A program made the translations under genes and the position numbers. From the NCBI GenBank assembly GCA_030446625.1, contig JAUJMY010000012.1:27110-91109 (forward strand): DNA of 64,000 bases, read 5' to 3'. Source of the stretch: Gaiellaceae bacterium. Its GTDB lineage: Bacteria > Actinomycetota > Thermoleophilia > Gaiellales > Gaiellaceae. Positions within the stretch are counted from its first letter, which is position 1; each line of letters begins with the position of its first letter. Positions 35,297 through 43,553 of this stretch are shown piece by piece. The notes below the pieces were generated by a model. That model did no database searches. It had not been told where the DNA came from and saw only the letters and a program-made list of their open reading frames with translations.

Positions 35297-35899
35297 CTAG
35301 CGCAGCGCGAGCCGGTTCGGAGGCCAGTAGACGGCGAAGACCTCGCCGATCAGGTTCTGGCGCGGGACGGGACCCCACGCGCGGGAGTCGCACGACATGT
35401 TCCGGTTGTCGCCCATCATCACGTACGCGTTCGACGGGACCTTCTCCTCGGAGCGCGTGTCCGTCCCGCGGCGCGCGGTCTGGATGTACGGCTCGGGCAG
35501 GCGCTTTCCGTCGACGTACACGACGCCGTTCTCCATCCGCCACCGCTCGCCCGGGAGCACGATCACGCGCTTCACGAACGTCCCCCCCGCGCCGCAGCGC
35601 GCGACCGCCTGCGGCGGCGTCTCGAAGACGATGATGTCGCCGCGCTCCGGTTCGCTGAAACGGTAGATGACGCGGTTCGCGAGCACGCGGTCGGAGAAGC
35701 GCGCGAGGCAGTCGCTGCCGGGCCGCGCGCAGTGCAGCGTCGTCTCCATCGACGAGGACGGGATCCGGTACGGGTTGACGACCCACGCCTTGACGGCGAG
35801 GACGATCGCGATCGCGCCGACGATCGTCACGAGCCAGTCGATGGCGACGCGCCAGGGGTGCGGGAGGCCCACGGTCAGCCGGTCGACCGGGTTCCTCAC
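35297..35899 (-). CDS. lepB: Signal peptidase I
   Basis: 200 residues from GTG 35899 (GTGA overlap with trmD). One membrane helix (about 19-41), then the catalytic serine S50 in IPSSSM and the catalytic lysine in [13 protein letters not shown], plus [17 protein letters not shown]. It removes signal peptides from exported proteins. Placement between trmD and rplS is common in actinobacteria. Confidence 0.94.
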   Translation of the reverse strand: MRNPVDRLTVGLPHPWRVAIDWLVTIVGAIAIVLAVKAWVVNPYRIPSSSMETTLHCARPGSDCLARFSDRVLANRVIYRFSEPERGDIIVFETPPQAVARCGAGGTFVKRVIVLPGERWRMENGVVYVDGKRLPEPYIQTARRGTDTRSEEKVPSNAYVMMGDNRNMSCDSRAWGPVPRQNLIGEVFAVYWPPNRLALR

Positions 35900-36558
35900 G
35901 CGCGGACCGATCTCAGGCGGCTCTGCTCGCGCCTCCACGCGTCGATGCGGGCATGGTCGCCGGAGAGCAGGACGTCCGGCACTCCCCACCCGCGGAACGC
36001 GGCCGGACGCGTGTAGTGCGGGTACTCGAGCCCGCCCTCGAGCGCGTCCGAGAAGCTCTCGTTGATCCCCGATTCCTCGTCGCCGAGAGCCCCCGGGAGG
36101 CGCCGCGCGATCGCGTCGACGACCACCATCGCCGGCAGCTCGCCGCCGGAGAGGACGTACGGCCCGATCGACACGGCGTCGGTCGCGAGGTGCTCGACGA
36201 CCCGTTCGTCGAATCCCTCGAAGCGCGCCGACAGCAGCGTCAGCCGCTGCTCGGCCGCGAGCTCCTCGACGAGCGGCTGGTCGAGCTGGCGTCCCTGCGG
36301 GCTGAGCGCGACGACGCGGTGCTCGGGGCGCCCGCCGTAGACGGCGTCGAGCGCGGCCGCGACGACGTCCACCCGCAGCACCATTCCTGCGCCGCCGCCG
36401 TACGGCTCGTCGTCCACCTGCCGCGCGCGGAGCGGTGACGTGTCGCGGTAGCTGAACAGGCGCAGGTCGAGCTCGCCGCCGAGCACGGACGCGACCGGGC
36501 GGTGCTCCGTCAGCCACGCGAAGGCGTGCGGAATGAGGGTGAAGACGTCGAGCTGCAC
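35896..36558 (-). CDS. trmD: tRNA (guanine-N1-)-methyltransferase
   Basis: 220-residue SPOUT enzyme that makes m1G37 in tRNA. MQLDVFTLIPHAF start, YRDTSPLRARQVDDEPYGGGAGMVLR, knot region IGPYVLSGGELPAMVVVDAI and PHYTRPAAFRGWGVPDVLLSG are all characteristic. Slightly short C-terminus compared with E. coli, normal for the group. Confidence 0.97.
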   Translation of the reverse strand: MQLDVFTLIPHAFAWLTEHRPVASVLGGELDLRLFSYRDTSPLRARQVDDEPYGGGAGMVLRVDVVAAALDAVYGGRPEHRVVALSPQGRQLDQPLVEELAAEQRLTLLSARFEGFDERVVEHLATDAVSIGPYVLSGGELPAMVVVDAIARRLPGALGDEESGINESFSDALEGGLEYPHYTRPAAFRGWGVPDVLLSGDHARIDAWRREQSRLRSVRA

Positions 36559-36585
36559 AGGCTGGCTGAGGTTACCGGCGGGCGG

Positions 36586-37059
36586 TCAGACCGGGTCCGA
36601 GAAGCCCGGTGCGACGACGATTCGACCTCGCTCGAGGTCGACCTGCCGGACGCACTCCTCGACGAGCGGGAGCAGGAGTCCGCTGTCGAGCTCGAGGACG
36701 TCGTTGGCGCTCCCGGGCACGACGTCGGCGACGCCGCCGAGCTCGGCACCACCTTCCTCCTCGACGCGCAAGCCGACGAGCTGGAAGACGTAGTACGAGT
36801 CCTCCTCCGGCTCGGGCAGCTCCGCGCGCGGCACCTCGAGCGCCGTCCCGCGGACGACGCCGCGGTCCAGCCGGATCACGAGCCTGCCCCCGCCGGCGCG
36901 CTTGCTCTCGACGACCTCGACGCGCTCTCCGCCGGCGAGGAGCCGCGCGCCGATCGCGAAGCGCTCCGGTGCCTCGCTCGCCTGCTCGACGACGAAGGCC
37001 CCGCGGACGCCGTGGGGTCTGCCGACGCGCCCGACCACGACCCTGTCGCTACTCGACAA
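36586..37059 (-). CDS. rimM: 16S rRNA processing protein RimM
   Basis: 157 residues: N-terminal VGRVGRPHGVRGAFVV barrel and C-terminal PRC-barrel (YYVFQLVGLRVEEE, DVLELDSG, LLPLVEECVRQVDLERGRIVV). Helps 30S head maturation around S19. Overlaps khpA by 11 nt. Confidence 0.95.
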   Translation of the reverse strand: MSSSDRVVVGRVGRPHGVRGAFVVEQASEAPERFAIGARLLAGGERVEVVESKRAGGGRLVIRLDRGVVRGTALEVPRAELPEPEEDSYYVFQLVGLRVEEEGGAELGGVADVVPGSANDVLELDSGLLLPLVEECVRQVDLERGRIVVAPGFSDPV

Positions 37060-37279
37060 TCTCGAGCAGGACGCGCTCGCGTCGCCGCGCCGCGCTCGCG
37101 CGGACGACCGTCCGCAGCGCCCGCGCGATTCGTCCCTTCCGTCCGATCACCTTCCCGACCTCGTCCCGCGCGACATGGAGGCGGAGCGTGATCGTGCCGT
37201 CGCCCTGCACCTCCTCGACGCGGACCTCGTCCGGGCGGTCGACGAGCTGGCGCGCGAGGTACGCGAGCAGCTCAGCCAA
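37049..37279 (-). CDS. khpA: KH-domain RNA-binding protein KhpA
   Basis: 76 residues with one KH domain and the loop [13 protein letters not shown] (GXXG = GRKG). KhpA pairs with KhpB/EloR to bind RNA and affects cell elongation in Gram-positives. In the conserved place between rpsP and rimM; overlaps both. Confidence 0.92.
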   Translation of the reverse strand: MAELLAYLARQLVDRPDEVRVEEVQGDGTITLRLHVARDEVGKVIGRKGRIARALRTVVRASAARRRERVLLEIVE

Positions 37280-37514
37280 TGTTGCGGATCTTCAGCAGGC
37301 GCGCCACGGCGTCCGACGGCTGCGCCCCCTTCCCCAACCAGTCCCGCACCTTCGGCTCGTCGAGCTCGATCGTCGACGGCTCCGTCTGCGGGTTGTACCG
37401 CCCGACGATCTCGATGAACTTCCCGTCGCGCGGCGAGCGCGAGTCGGCGACCACGACGCGGTAGATCGGGTTCTTCTTCGACCCGACGCGCGTCAACCTC
37501 ATCCGTACTGCCAC
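37272..37514 (-). CDS. rpsP: 30S ribosomal protein S16
   Basis: 80 residues, [31 protein letters not shown] signature (first half of S16: [20 protein letters not shown]) and [13 protein letters not shown]. Starts 3 nt after the ffh stop, so it is part of the same transcript. Confidence 0.97.
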   Translation of the reverse strand: MAVRMRLTRVGSKKNPIYRVVVADSRSPRDGKFIEIVGRYNPQTEPSTIELDEPKVRDWLGKGAQPSDAVARLLKIRNIG

Positions 37515-37517
37515 TGG

Positions 37518-38915
37518 CTACCTCCGTGCCTTCGATCGCTTCTTCTTCTTGCTCTTCGAACGGGAGCCGCCGTTCGGACCCGGCGCCTGCGGGGCGCCCA
37601 GGTCGAGCTGGCCCGGCAGCGTCGGCATCTTGCCCTTCCCCATCTGCTTCATCAGCTTCTCCATCTGCTTGCGGCTCTCGAGCAGCTGGTTGACCTGCTG
37701 CACCGTCGTGCCCGACCCGCGCGCGATCCGCTGGCGCCGCGAGCCGTTGATCACGTGTGGAAGCCGTCGCTCCTGCGGCGTCATCGAGAGCACGATCGCC
37801 TCGACGCGCCTCAGCTGCGCCTCGTCGATGTCGACGCCCTTCAGCTGGCTGCCGAGGCCCGGGATCAGCTTCAACACGCCCTGGAGCGGGCCCATCCGCC
37901 GCAGCATCCGCTGCGCGGAGAGGAAGTCGTCGAAGGTGAACTGCCCCTTGCGCAGGCGCTCCTCCATCGCCTGCTGCTCGTCCTCCTCGACCGCCGCCTC
38001 GGCCTTTTCGATCAGCGACAGGACGTCGCCCATGCCGAGGATCCGGGACGCCATCCGGTCCGGGTGGAAGTACTCGAGCTGGTCGAGCTTCTCGCCGACG
38101 GAGACGAGCTTGATCGGCTTCCCCGTGACGGCCTTCACGGACAGCGCGGCGCCGCCGCGGGCGTCGCCGTCGAGCTTCGTCAGCACGACGCCGTCGAAGG
38201 CGACGCGCTCCTGGAAGGTCTGCGCGACGTTCACCGCCTCCTGCCCCGTCATCGCGTCGAGGACGAGCAGCACGTTGGTCGGCCGCGCTTCCCTGCGCAC
38301 CGCCCCGAGCTCCTCCATCAGCGGCTCGTCGATCTGGAGGCGCCCGGCGGTGTCCACGATCACCACGTCGCGCTGCTCCGCGCGGGCCCGCTGCAGCCCG
38401 GCGCGCACGGCGCCGACCGGATCGGACGTGTCCTCGCGGTAGACCGGAACCTGGATCTGGCGCCCGAGCTGCTCGAGCTGGTCGATCGCGGCGGGGCGCT
38501 GGAGATCGGCCGCGACGAGCCCCGGCTTGCGGCCCTCGTTGCGGAGGAGCAGCGCGAGCTTCGCAGCGGCGGTCGTCTTCCCCGAGCCCTGGAGGCCGGC
38601 GAGCAGGATCACGGTGGGCGGAGACGGCGCGACTGCGAGCTTCGAGCTTCCGGCGCCCATCAGCGCCGTCAGCTCCTCGTGCACGATGCGGACGACCTCC
38701 TGCCCCGGCGTCAGGCTCTTCGTCACCTCCGCCCCGAGCGCGCGCTCGCGCACCTGCGCGACGAACTCCTTGACGACGTTCAGGTTGACGTCGGCCTCGA
38801 GGAGCGCAAGGCGGATCTCGCGCATCGCGCGCGAGATCGCCTCGTCCTCAAGGCGCGCACTGCCGCGGACGCCGCCGAGGGCGCCCTGGAGCCTGTCTGA
38901 CAGCGTGTCGAACAC
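37518..38915 (-). CDS. ffh: Signal recognition particle protein Ffh
   Basis: 465 residues from GTG 38915 (FDTLSDRLQGALG). NG domain: GLQGSGKTTAAAKLA, DTAGRLQIDEPLM, TKLDGDARGG; methionine-rich M domain with MTPQERRLPHVINGSRRQRIARGSG. The tail is lysine/serine-rich. Works with the FtsY receptor encoded at 42565-43515. Confidence 0.96.
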   Translation of the reverse strand: MFDTLSDRLQGALGGVRGSARLEDEAISRAMREIRLALLEADVNLNVVKEFVAQVRERALGAEVTKSLTPGQEVVRIVHEELTALMGAGSSKLAVAPSPPTVILLAGLQGSGKTTAAAKLALLLRNEGRKPGLVAADLQRPAAIDQLEQLGRQIQVPVYREDTSDPVGAVRAGLQRARAEQRDVVIVDTAGRLQIDEPLMEELGAVRREARPTNVLLVLDAMTGQEAVNVAQTFQERVAFDGVVLTKLDGDARGGAALSVKAVTGKPIKLVSVGEKLDQLEYFHPDRMASRILGMGDVLSLIEKAEAAVEEDEQQAMEERLRKGQFTFDDFLSAQRMLRRMGPLQGVLKLIPGLGSQLKGVDIDEAQLRRVEAIVLSMTPQERRLPHVINGSRRQRIARGSGTTVQQVNQLLESRKQMEKLMKQMGKGKMPTLPGQLDLGAPQAPGPNGGSRSKSKKKKRSKARR

Positions 38916-38982
38916 CGCGCCGCAGTGTACTGACGGGCCCGCGGCGGTATCTTCGGCCCTTCCCTCGACGAAGGAGTGTGAG

Positions 38983-39189
38983 ATGGCGAATGTAGCGAAG
39001 GTGATCACGATCATCGGGCAGTCTCCCGACGGGTTCGCCGAGGCGGCTCAGGCCGCGGTGCAGGAGGCCTCGCGGACGCTCCGCGGCATCACCGGCGCGG
39101 ACGTGATCTCGATGAGCGCGGAGGTCGAGGGCGACCGGATCACGATGTTCCGGACGACCGTGAACATCGCGTTCGCGATCGAGCGCTAG
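38983..39189 (+). CDS. Dodecin
   Basis: 68 residues; forms a hollow dodecamer that stores flavin (or CoA-bound FMN in actinobacteria). VAKVITIIGQSPDGFAEAAQ and TLRGITGADVISMSAEVEGDRI match the family. Ribosome site AAGGAG upstream of ATG 38983. Divergent from ffh; the window also holds riboflavin genes at 59-64 kb. Confidence 0.92.
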   Translation: MANVAKVITIIGQSPDGFAEAAQAAVQEASRTLRGITGADVISMSAEVEGDRITMFRTTVNIAFAIER

Positions 39190-39247
39190 CGGCGCCGCCG
39201 CGCTCACGCCGCTTTTCCGCGGTGCGGGGCGCGCCTACACTCACGCC

Positions 39248-42200
39248 ATGAGCCCGCCGCCGCGGGAGGTGCGGAAGACGGTCAGCGTCGTCTTCTGCGA
39301 CGTCGTCCACTCGACCGCGCTCGGCGAGCGGCTCGACCCTGAGGCTCTCCGCCGGATCATGGCGGGCTACTTCGCCGAGATGCGGACGGCACTCGAGCGC
39401 CACGGCGGGACGGTCGAGAAGTTCGTCGGCGACGCCGTCATGGCGGTGTTCGGGATTCCGGCCGTGCACGAGGACGACGCCGTGCGCGCGGTGCGAGCCG
39501 CGGTGGAGATGCGCGGGCGTCTCGTGGCCCTCAACGAGGAGCTCGAGCGCGATCACGGCGTCGTCCTCGAGGCTCGGATCGGCGTCAACAGCGGCGAGGT
39601 CGTGACGGGAGCCTCCCCGGGCGCCGAGACACTCGTGACCGGCGACGTCGTGAACGTCGCGAGCCGGCTGGAGCACGCGGCGGGCGCCGGAGAGATCGTG
39701 ATCGGCGAGCTGACGCGCCACCTGACCGGTGCTGCGGTCGAGGCGGAGCAGCTCGAGCCGATCGACGCCAAGGGAAAGGCGGAGCCGGTTCGAGCGTGGC
39801 GCGTCGTCGACGTCTCGCCGGACGCGGCGCCGTTCCCGCGCCGCCTCGACGCGCCGCTCGTCGGCCGCGCGCACGAGTTCGCGCAGCTCCGGCACGCTTA
39901 CGAGCGGGCGGTCGGCGACCGCAGCTGCCAGCTCTTCACGATCCTCGGGTCGCCCGGGATCGGGAAGTCGCGGCTCGCGTGCGAGCTGCTCGACGCCGTC
40001 CGCTCGGAGGCGACGGTTCTGACGGGGCGGTGTCTTGCGTACGGCGACGGGATCACCTTCTGGCCGGTCGTGCAGGTCGTGCGCGCTGCCGGCGGCGAGC
40101 CGATGCTCGAGTCGACGCTCCGCAGCCACGCCGACGGGGGGCTCGTCGCGGAGCGCGTCCGCGGTCTGCTCGGCGCCGCTCCGGCCAGCGGAGACGAGAC
40201 GTTCTGGGCGTGCCGCCGGCTCTTCGAGGCGCTCGCAGAGCCGAGGCCACTCGTCCTCTGCTTCGAAGACGTCGAATGGGCGGAGCCGACGTTCCTCAAC
40301 CTCGTCGAGTACGTCGCCGGGTGGAGCCGCGGCGCGCCGATCCTGCTCCTCTGCCTCGCGCGGCCGGACCTCGTCGAGCGGCATCCGACGTGGCTCGCAC
40401 CGAGGCCGAACGCGGCGGTGCTCACGCTCGAGCCGCTGTCGGGGGAGGAGGCGGCCACGCTCCTCGACGTCCTCGGCGCGGACGCGCAGCTCAGCCCCGC
40501 CGCCCGGGAGCGGATCGCGGACGCGGCAGAGGGAAACCCGCTCTTCGTCGAGCAGATGGTCGCGATGCTGCACGAGAGCGGCGACGGCCACGAGATCGCG
40601 GTGCCGCCCTCGCTCCAGGTGCTGCTCGCGTCACGCCTCGACAGGCTCGACGAACCGGAGCGCACCGTGCTCGAGCGCGCGTCCGTCGCCGGGAAGAGCT
40701 TCCGGCGCAGCGCGGCGGTCGAGCTCGCTCCCGACGAGCTCCGGCCGAGCGTCGGGACGCACCTGATGTCCCTCGTCCGGAAGGGCCTCGTCCGTCCCGA
40801 CACCGGAACCGCGGCACACGGCGACGACGCGCTCCGCTTCGCGCACGCGCTCGTGCGCGACACCGCGTACGAAGGGCTGTCGAAGGAGCTCCGTGCGGAG
40901 CTGCACGAGCAATTCGCGGCGTGGATGCGCGGCGTGGCCGCCGAGCGCGCGGCCGAGCTCGAGGAGATCGAGGGCTACCACCTCGAGCAGGCGTTCCGCT
41001 ACCGCGAGCAGCTCGGGCTCGTGGGGCCGCGGGAGCGAGCGCTCGCCGAACGCGCCGGCGAGCTGCTCGGCGCCGCGGGGCAACGTGCGTTCGCGCGTAC
41101 GGACATGCCCGCGGCGGTGAAGCTCCTCGACCGCGCGGTCGCCCTCGTCACGAACGAGCATCCCGCGCGGCTCGAGCTGCTCCGCGAGCTCGGCACGGCG
41201 TGCTGGTCGATCGGCGAGGTCGCGCGATCGGAGGCGCTGCTCCAGGGAGTCGCCGAGGCCGCAGCGGCCGCGGGCGACCGGCGCGTCGAGTGGTACGCGC
41301 TCCTCGGCCTCGCTGGGCAGCGCGACACGATTCACGCCGTGTACAGCGCCACCGACCTCCTGGAGGTCACCGAGCAGGCGATCCAGGTGTTCGAGGACCT
41401 CGGCGACGACCTCGGACTGGCACGCGCGTGGCGGACGATGTCGTACGCGGCGCGCCGGCGCTCGCACTTCGGCGCCGCGACGGAAGCCGCGGAGCGGGCG
41501 CTCGAGCACGCGCGGCGGACGCCCGACCGGCAGGAGCACGCCCGCTGCGCCGACGCGCTCTGCTCCTGCATCGTCTATGGCCCGACGCCGGCGCCGGCGG
41601 GCATCGACCGGCTCGAAGCGATGCTCGAGGAGGTCGGCAGCAACCGCGTGTTCGAGGCGAATGTCGCGGCGGCACTGTCGGCTCTCCAGGCAATGGTCGG
41701 CCTTTTCGACGAGGCGGCCGCACTTGCGCGCCGTGCGGAGGCGATCTACCGCGACCTCGGCCTGCGCTTCGCGATCGTCGGCCTGAAGCAGCTCGCCGCC
41801 GACAACGCTCTGCTCGCCGACGACCCTGCGGCTGCCGAACGGGAGCTGCGCGAGGCGGCCGACCTCATCCCCGGCACCGGCGCACAGCTGGTCGCGCCGT
41901 GGCTCGGCGCCGCTGTCTACGGCCAGGGGCGCTACGACGAGGCGGACGCGCTCGCGAAGACCGTCGAAGCGGCGGCTCCCGAAGACGACACCGGGATGCA
42001 GATCCGCTGGCGGTGCCTGCGCGCCCTGGTCGAGACGCGCAAGGGGCGCGTGGACCCCGCTGTCGCGCTGGCCATGTCGGCTGTGGCACGCGCCGAGGAG
42101 ACGGACGCACTCAACCTGCACGGGGACGCGGTGATGACGCTCGCGGAGGTGCTCCGCCTCGGTGGCCGGGACGAGGAGGCCGTGACGGCGACGCGGCGGG

Positions 42201-42277
42201 CCCTCGGCCTTTACGAGCGCAAGGGGAATTTCGCCGCAGCGGGCCGCGCCGCCGCGCTCGCCGCCGCACGGGAATGA
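39248..42277 (+). CDS. Class III adenylate cyclase fused to AAA/STAND ATPase and TPR-like repeats
   Basis: 1009 residues. N-terminal cyclase domain has metal ligands D18 and D62, adenine-selecting K58 (VEKFVGDAVMAVFG) and the DVVNVASRL transition-state motif, so it looks catalytically complete. Then an ATPase with LVGRAHEF, Walker A GSPGIGKS and Walker B VLCFEDVEWAE, followed by about 500 residues of helical TPR-like repeats. Such large cyclase-ATPase fusions are typical signal integrators of actinobacteria. Ligand unknown. Confidence 0.9.
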   Translation: MSPPPREVRKTVSVVFCDVVHSTALGERLDPEALRRIMAGYFAEMRTALERHGGTVEKFVGDAVMAVFGIPAVHEDDAVRAVRAAVEMRGRLVALNEELERDHGVVLEARIGVNSGEVVTGASPGAETLVTGDVVNVASRLEHAAGAGEIVIGELTRHLTGAAVEAEQLEPIDAKGKAEPVRAWRVVDVSPDAAPFPRRLDAPLVGRAHEFAQLRHAYERAVGDRSCQLFTILGSPGIGKSRLACELLDAVRSEATVLTGRCLAYGDGITFWPVVQVVRAAGGEPMLESTLRSHADGGLVAERVRGLLGAAPASGDETFWACRRLFEALAEPRPLVLCFEDVEWAEPTFLNLVEYVAGWSRGAPILLLCLARPDLVERHPTWLAPRPNAAVLTLEPLSGEEAATLLDVLGADAQLSPAARERIADAAEGNPLFVEQMVAMLHESGDGHEIAVPPSLQVLLASRLDRLDEPERTVLERASVAGKSFRRSAAVELAPDELRPSVGTHLMSLVRKGLVRPDTGTAAHGDDALRFAHALVRDTAYEGLSKELRAELHEQFAAWMRGVAAERAAELEEIEGYHLEQAFRYREQLGLVGPRERALAERAGELLGAAGQRAFARTDMPAAVKLLDRAVALVTNEHPARLELLRELGTACWSIGEVARSEALLQGVAEAAAAAGDRRVEWYALLGLAGQRDTIHAVYSATDLLEVTEQAIQVFEDLGDDLGLARAWRTMSYAARRRSHFGAATEAAERALEHARRTPDRQEHARCADALCSCIVYGPTPAPAGIDRLEAMLEEVGSNRVFEANVAAALSALQAMVGLFDEAAALARRAEAIYRDLGLRFAIVGLKQLAADNALLADDPAAAERELREAADLIPGTGAQLVAPWLGAAVYGQGRYDEADALAKTVEAAAPEDDTGMQIRWRCLRALVETRKGRVDPAVALAMSAVARAEETDALNLHGDAVMTLAEVLRLGGRDEEAVTATRRALGLYERKGNFAAAGRAAALAAARE

Positions 42278-42352
42278 GGCGCGGGCGCGGCGCTAGGCGC
42301 AGCCGGGCGCGCCGGTTATCGTCGCGCGTGACAGCGACGGCAGGAGGCGACG

Positions 42353-42547
42353 ATGCAAGCAGGTGGCGACCGCAGGCCGAACGGACAGGGAGCGAGCCTC
42401 GACGCTGCGATCCGCGACGCCGCGCACAACGCACCGGGCGGCGCGAACCAGCGCCGGACGTACCGCGTGGCGGAGATCCGCGTGGACGTGACCTTCAGGT
42501 CTCCGGGCGAGATCGGCGTCTACCGCGTGGAGCTCGAGGAGGTCTAG
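42353..42547 (+). CDS. Small hypothetical protein
   Basis: 64 residues with a good GGAGG site 5 nt before ATG 42353. The N-terminal half is polar and glycine-rich; the C-terminal half (TYRVAEIRVDVTFRSPGEIGVYRVELEEV region) predicts a beta hairpin. I recognise no family. It lies between the cyclase gene and the convergent ftsY. Confidence 0.55.
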   Translation: MQAGGDRRPNGQGASLDAAIRDAAHNAPGGANQRRTYRVAEIRVDVTFRSPGEIGVYRVELEEV

Positions 42548-42564
42548 GCGCGCGAGACGCGCCG

Positions 42565-43515
42565 TCAGCCGGCGACGAGCGCGCGCGCGAAGTCCGGCGC
42601 GTGGAACGGGCGCAGGTCGTCGAGCGCCTCGCCGACGCCGACGAGCTTCATCGGCAGGCCGAGCTCGTAGGCGATCGCGACGGCGATCCCGCCCTTCGCC
42701 GACCCGTCGAGCTTCGTGAGCGCGACGCCGGTCACGCCGACGGCGTCTCCGAAGAGGCGCGCCTGCTGGAGGCCGTTCTGGCCGGTTGTCGCGTCGACGA
42801 CGAGGAGCGTCTCGTGCGGCGCGCCGTCCAGCTTGCCCGCGATCACCCGGCGGACCTTCGCAAGCTCGTCCATCAGGTTCGCCTGCGTGTGCAGGCGCCC
42901 GGCCGTGTCGACGATCACGACGTCGTGAGCGCCCGCCGCGGCGCGCTCGAGCGCGTCGTACGCGACGGCCGCGGGGTCGGCGCCGCGCTCGGAGCCGACG
43001 AAGTCGGCGTCCGCGCGGCGCGCCCAGATCTCGAGCTGCTCCTCGGCCGCGGCTCGAAACGTGTCCGCGGCGGCGAGGAGGACGCTCCGGTCGTGCTGCC
43101 GCAGCTTCTGCGCGAGCTTGCCGATCGTCGTCGTCTTGCCCGTCCCGTTCACGCCGACGACGAGGATCACGCTCGGACGCGCCGCGACGCCGAGCGTCGC
43201 CGGCTCGCCGAGCAGGTCCGCTATCTCCTCCGCGAGCGGGCCCGCGAGGTCGCCGGCCACCCCGCGCGCCTCCAGCCGCCGCACGAGCTCGGCCGTCGCG
43301 CGCACGCCCACGTCGGCCCCGATCAGCGCTTCCTCGAGGCGCTCCCACGCCGCGTCGTCGGCCGGATCGAACGCCGCCGCGGCGAGCTCACCCGTCAGCG
43401 CCCGCCGGCTCTTCGTGAGCGAGTCGCGCAGGCGGCCGAAGAAGCCGCGCTGCTCGTCCTCCGTCTCGCGCCGCCCGTCCGCGTCGCCCAGGAGCTCGCT
43501 CCACGTCCGCGTCAT
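42565..43515 (-). CDS. ftsY: Signal recognition particle receptor FtsY
   Basis: 316 residues, the NG domain only with a short N-terminal stretch in place of the E. coli acidic A domain. GVNGTGKTTTIGKLA, DTAGRLHTQANLMDEL, TKLDGSAKGG and GVGEALDDLRPF are conserved. Directly downstream of smc, 38 nt apart. Confidence 0.96.
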   Translation of the reverse strand: MTRTWSELLGDADGRRETEDEQRGFFGRLRDSLTKSRRALTGELAAAAFDPADDAAWERLEEALIGADVGVRATAELVRRLEARGVAGDLAGPLAEEIADLLGEPATLGVAARPSVILVVGVNGTGKTTTIGKLAQKLRQHDRSVLLAAADTFRAAAEEQLEIWARRADADFVGSERGADPAAVAYDALERAAAGAHDVVIVDTAGRLHTQANLMDELAKVRRVIAGKLDGAPHETLLVVDATTGQNGLQQARLFGDAVGVTGVALTKLDGSAKGGIAVAIAYELGLPMKLVGVGEALDDLRPFHAPDFARALVAG

Positions 43516-43553
43516 CGCTCGCGAACGCTACCGGCGGAGGTTCCGCGGCCCGG

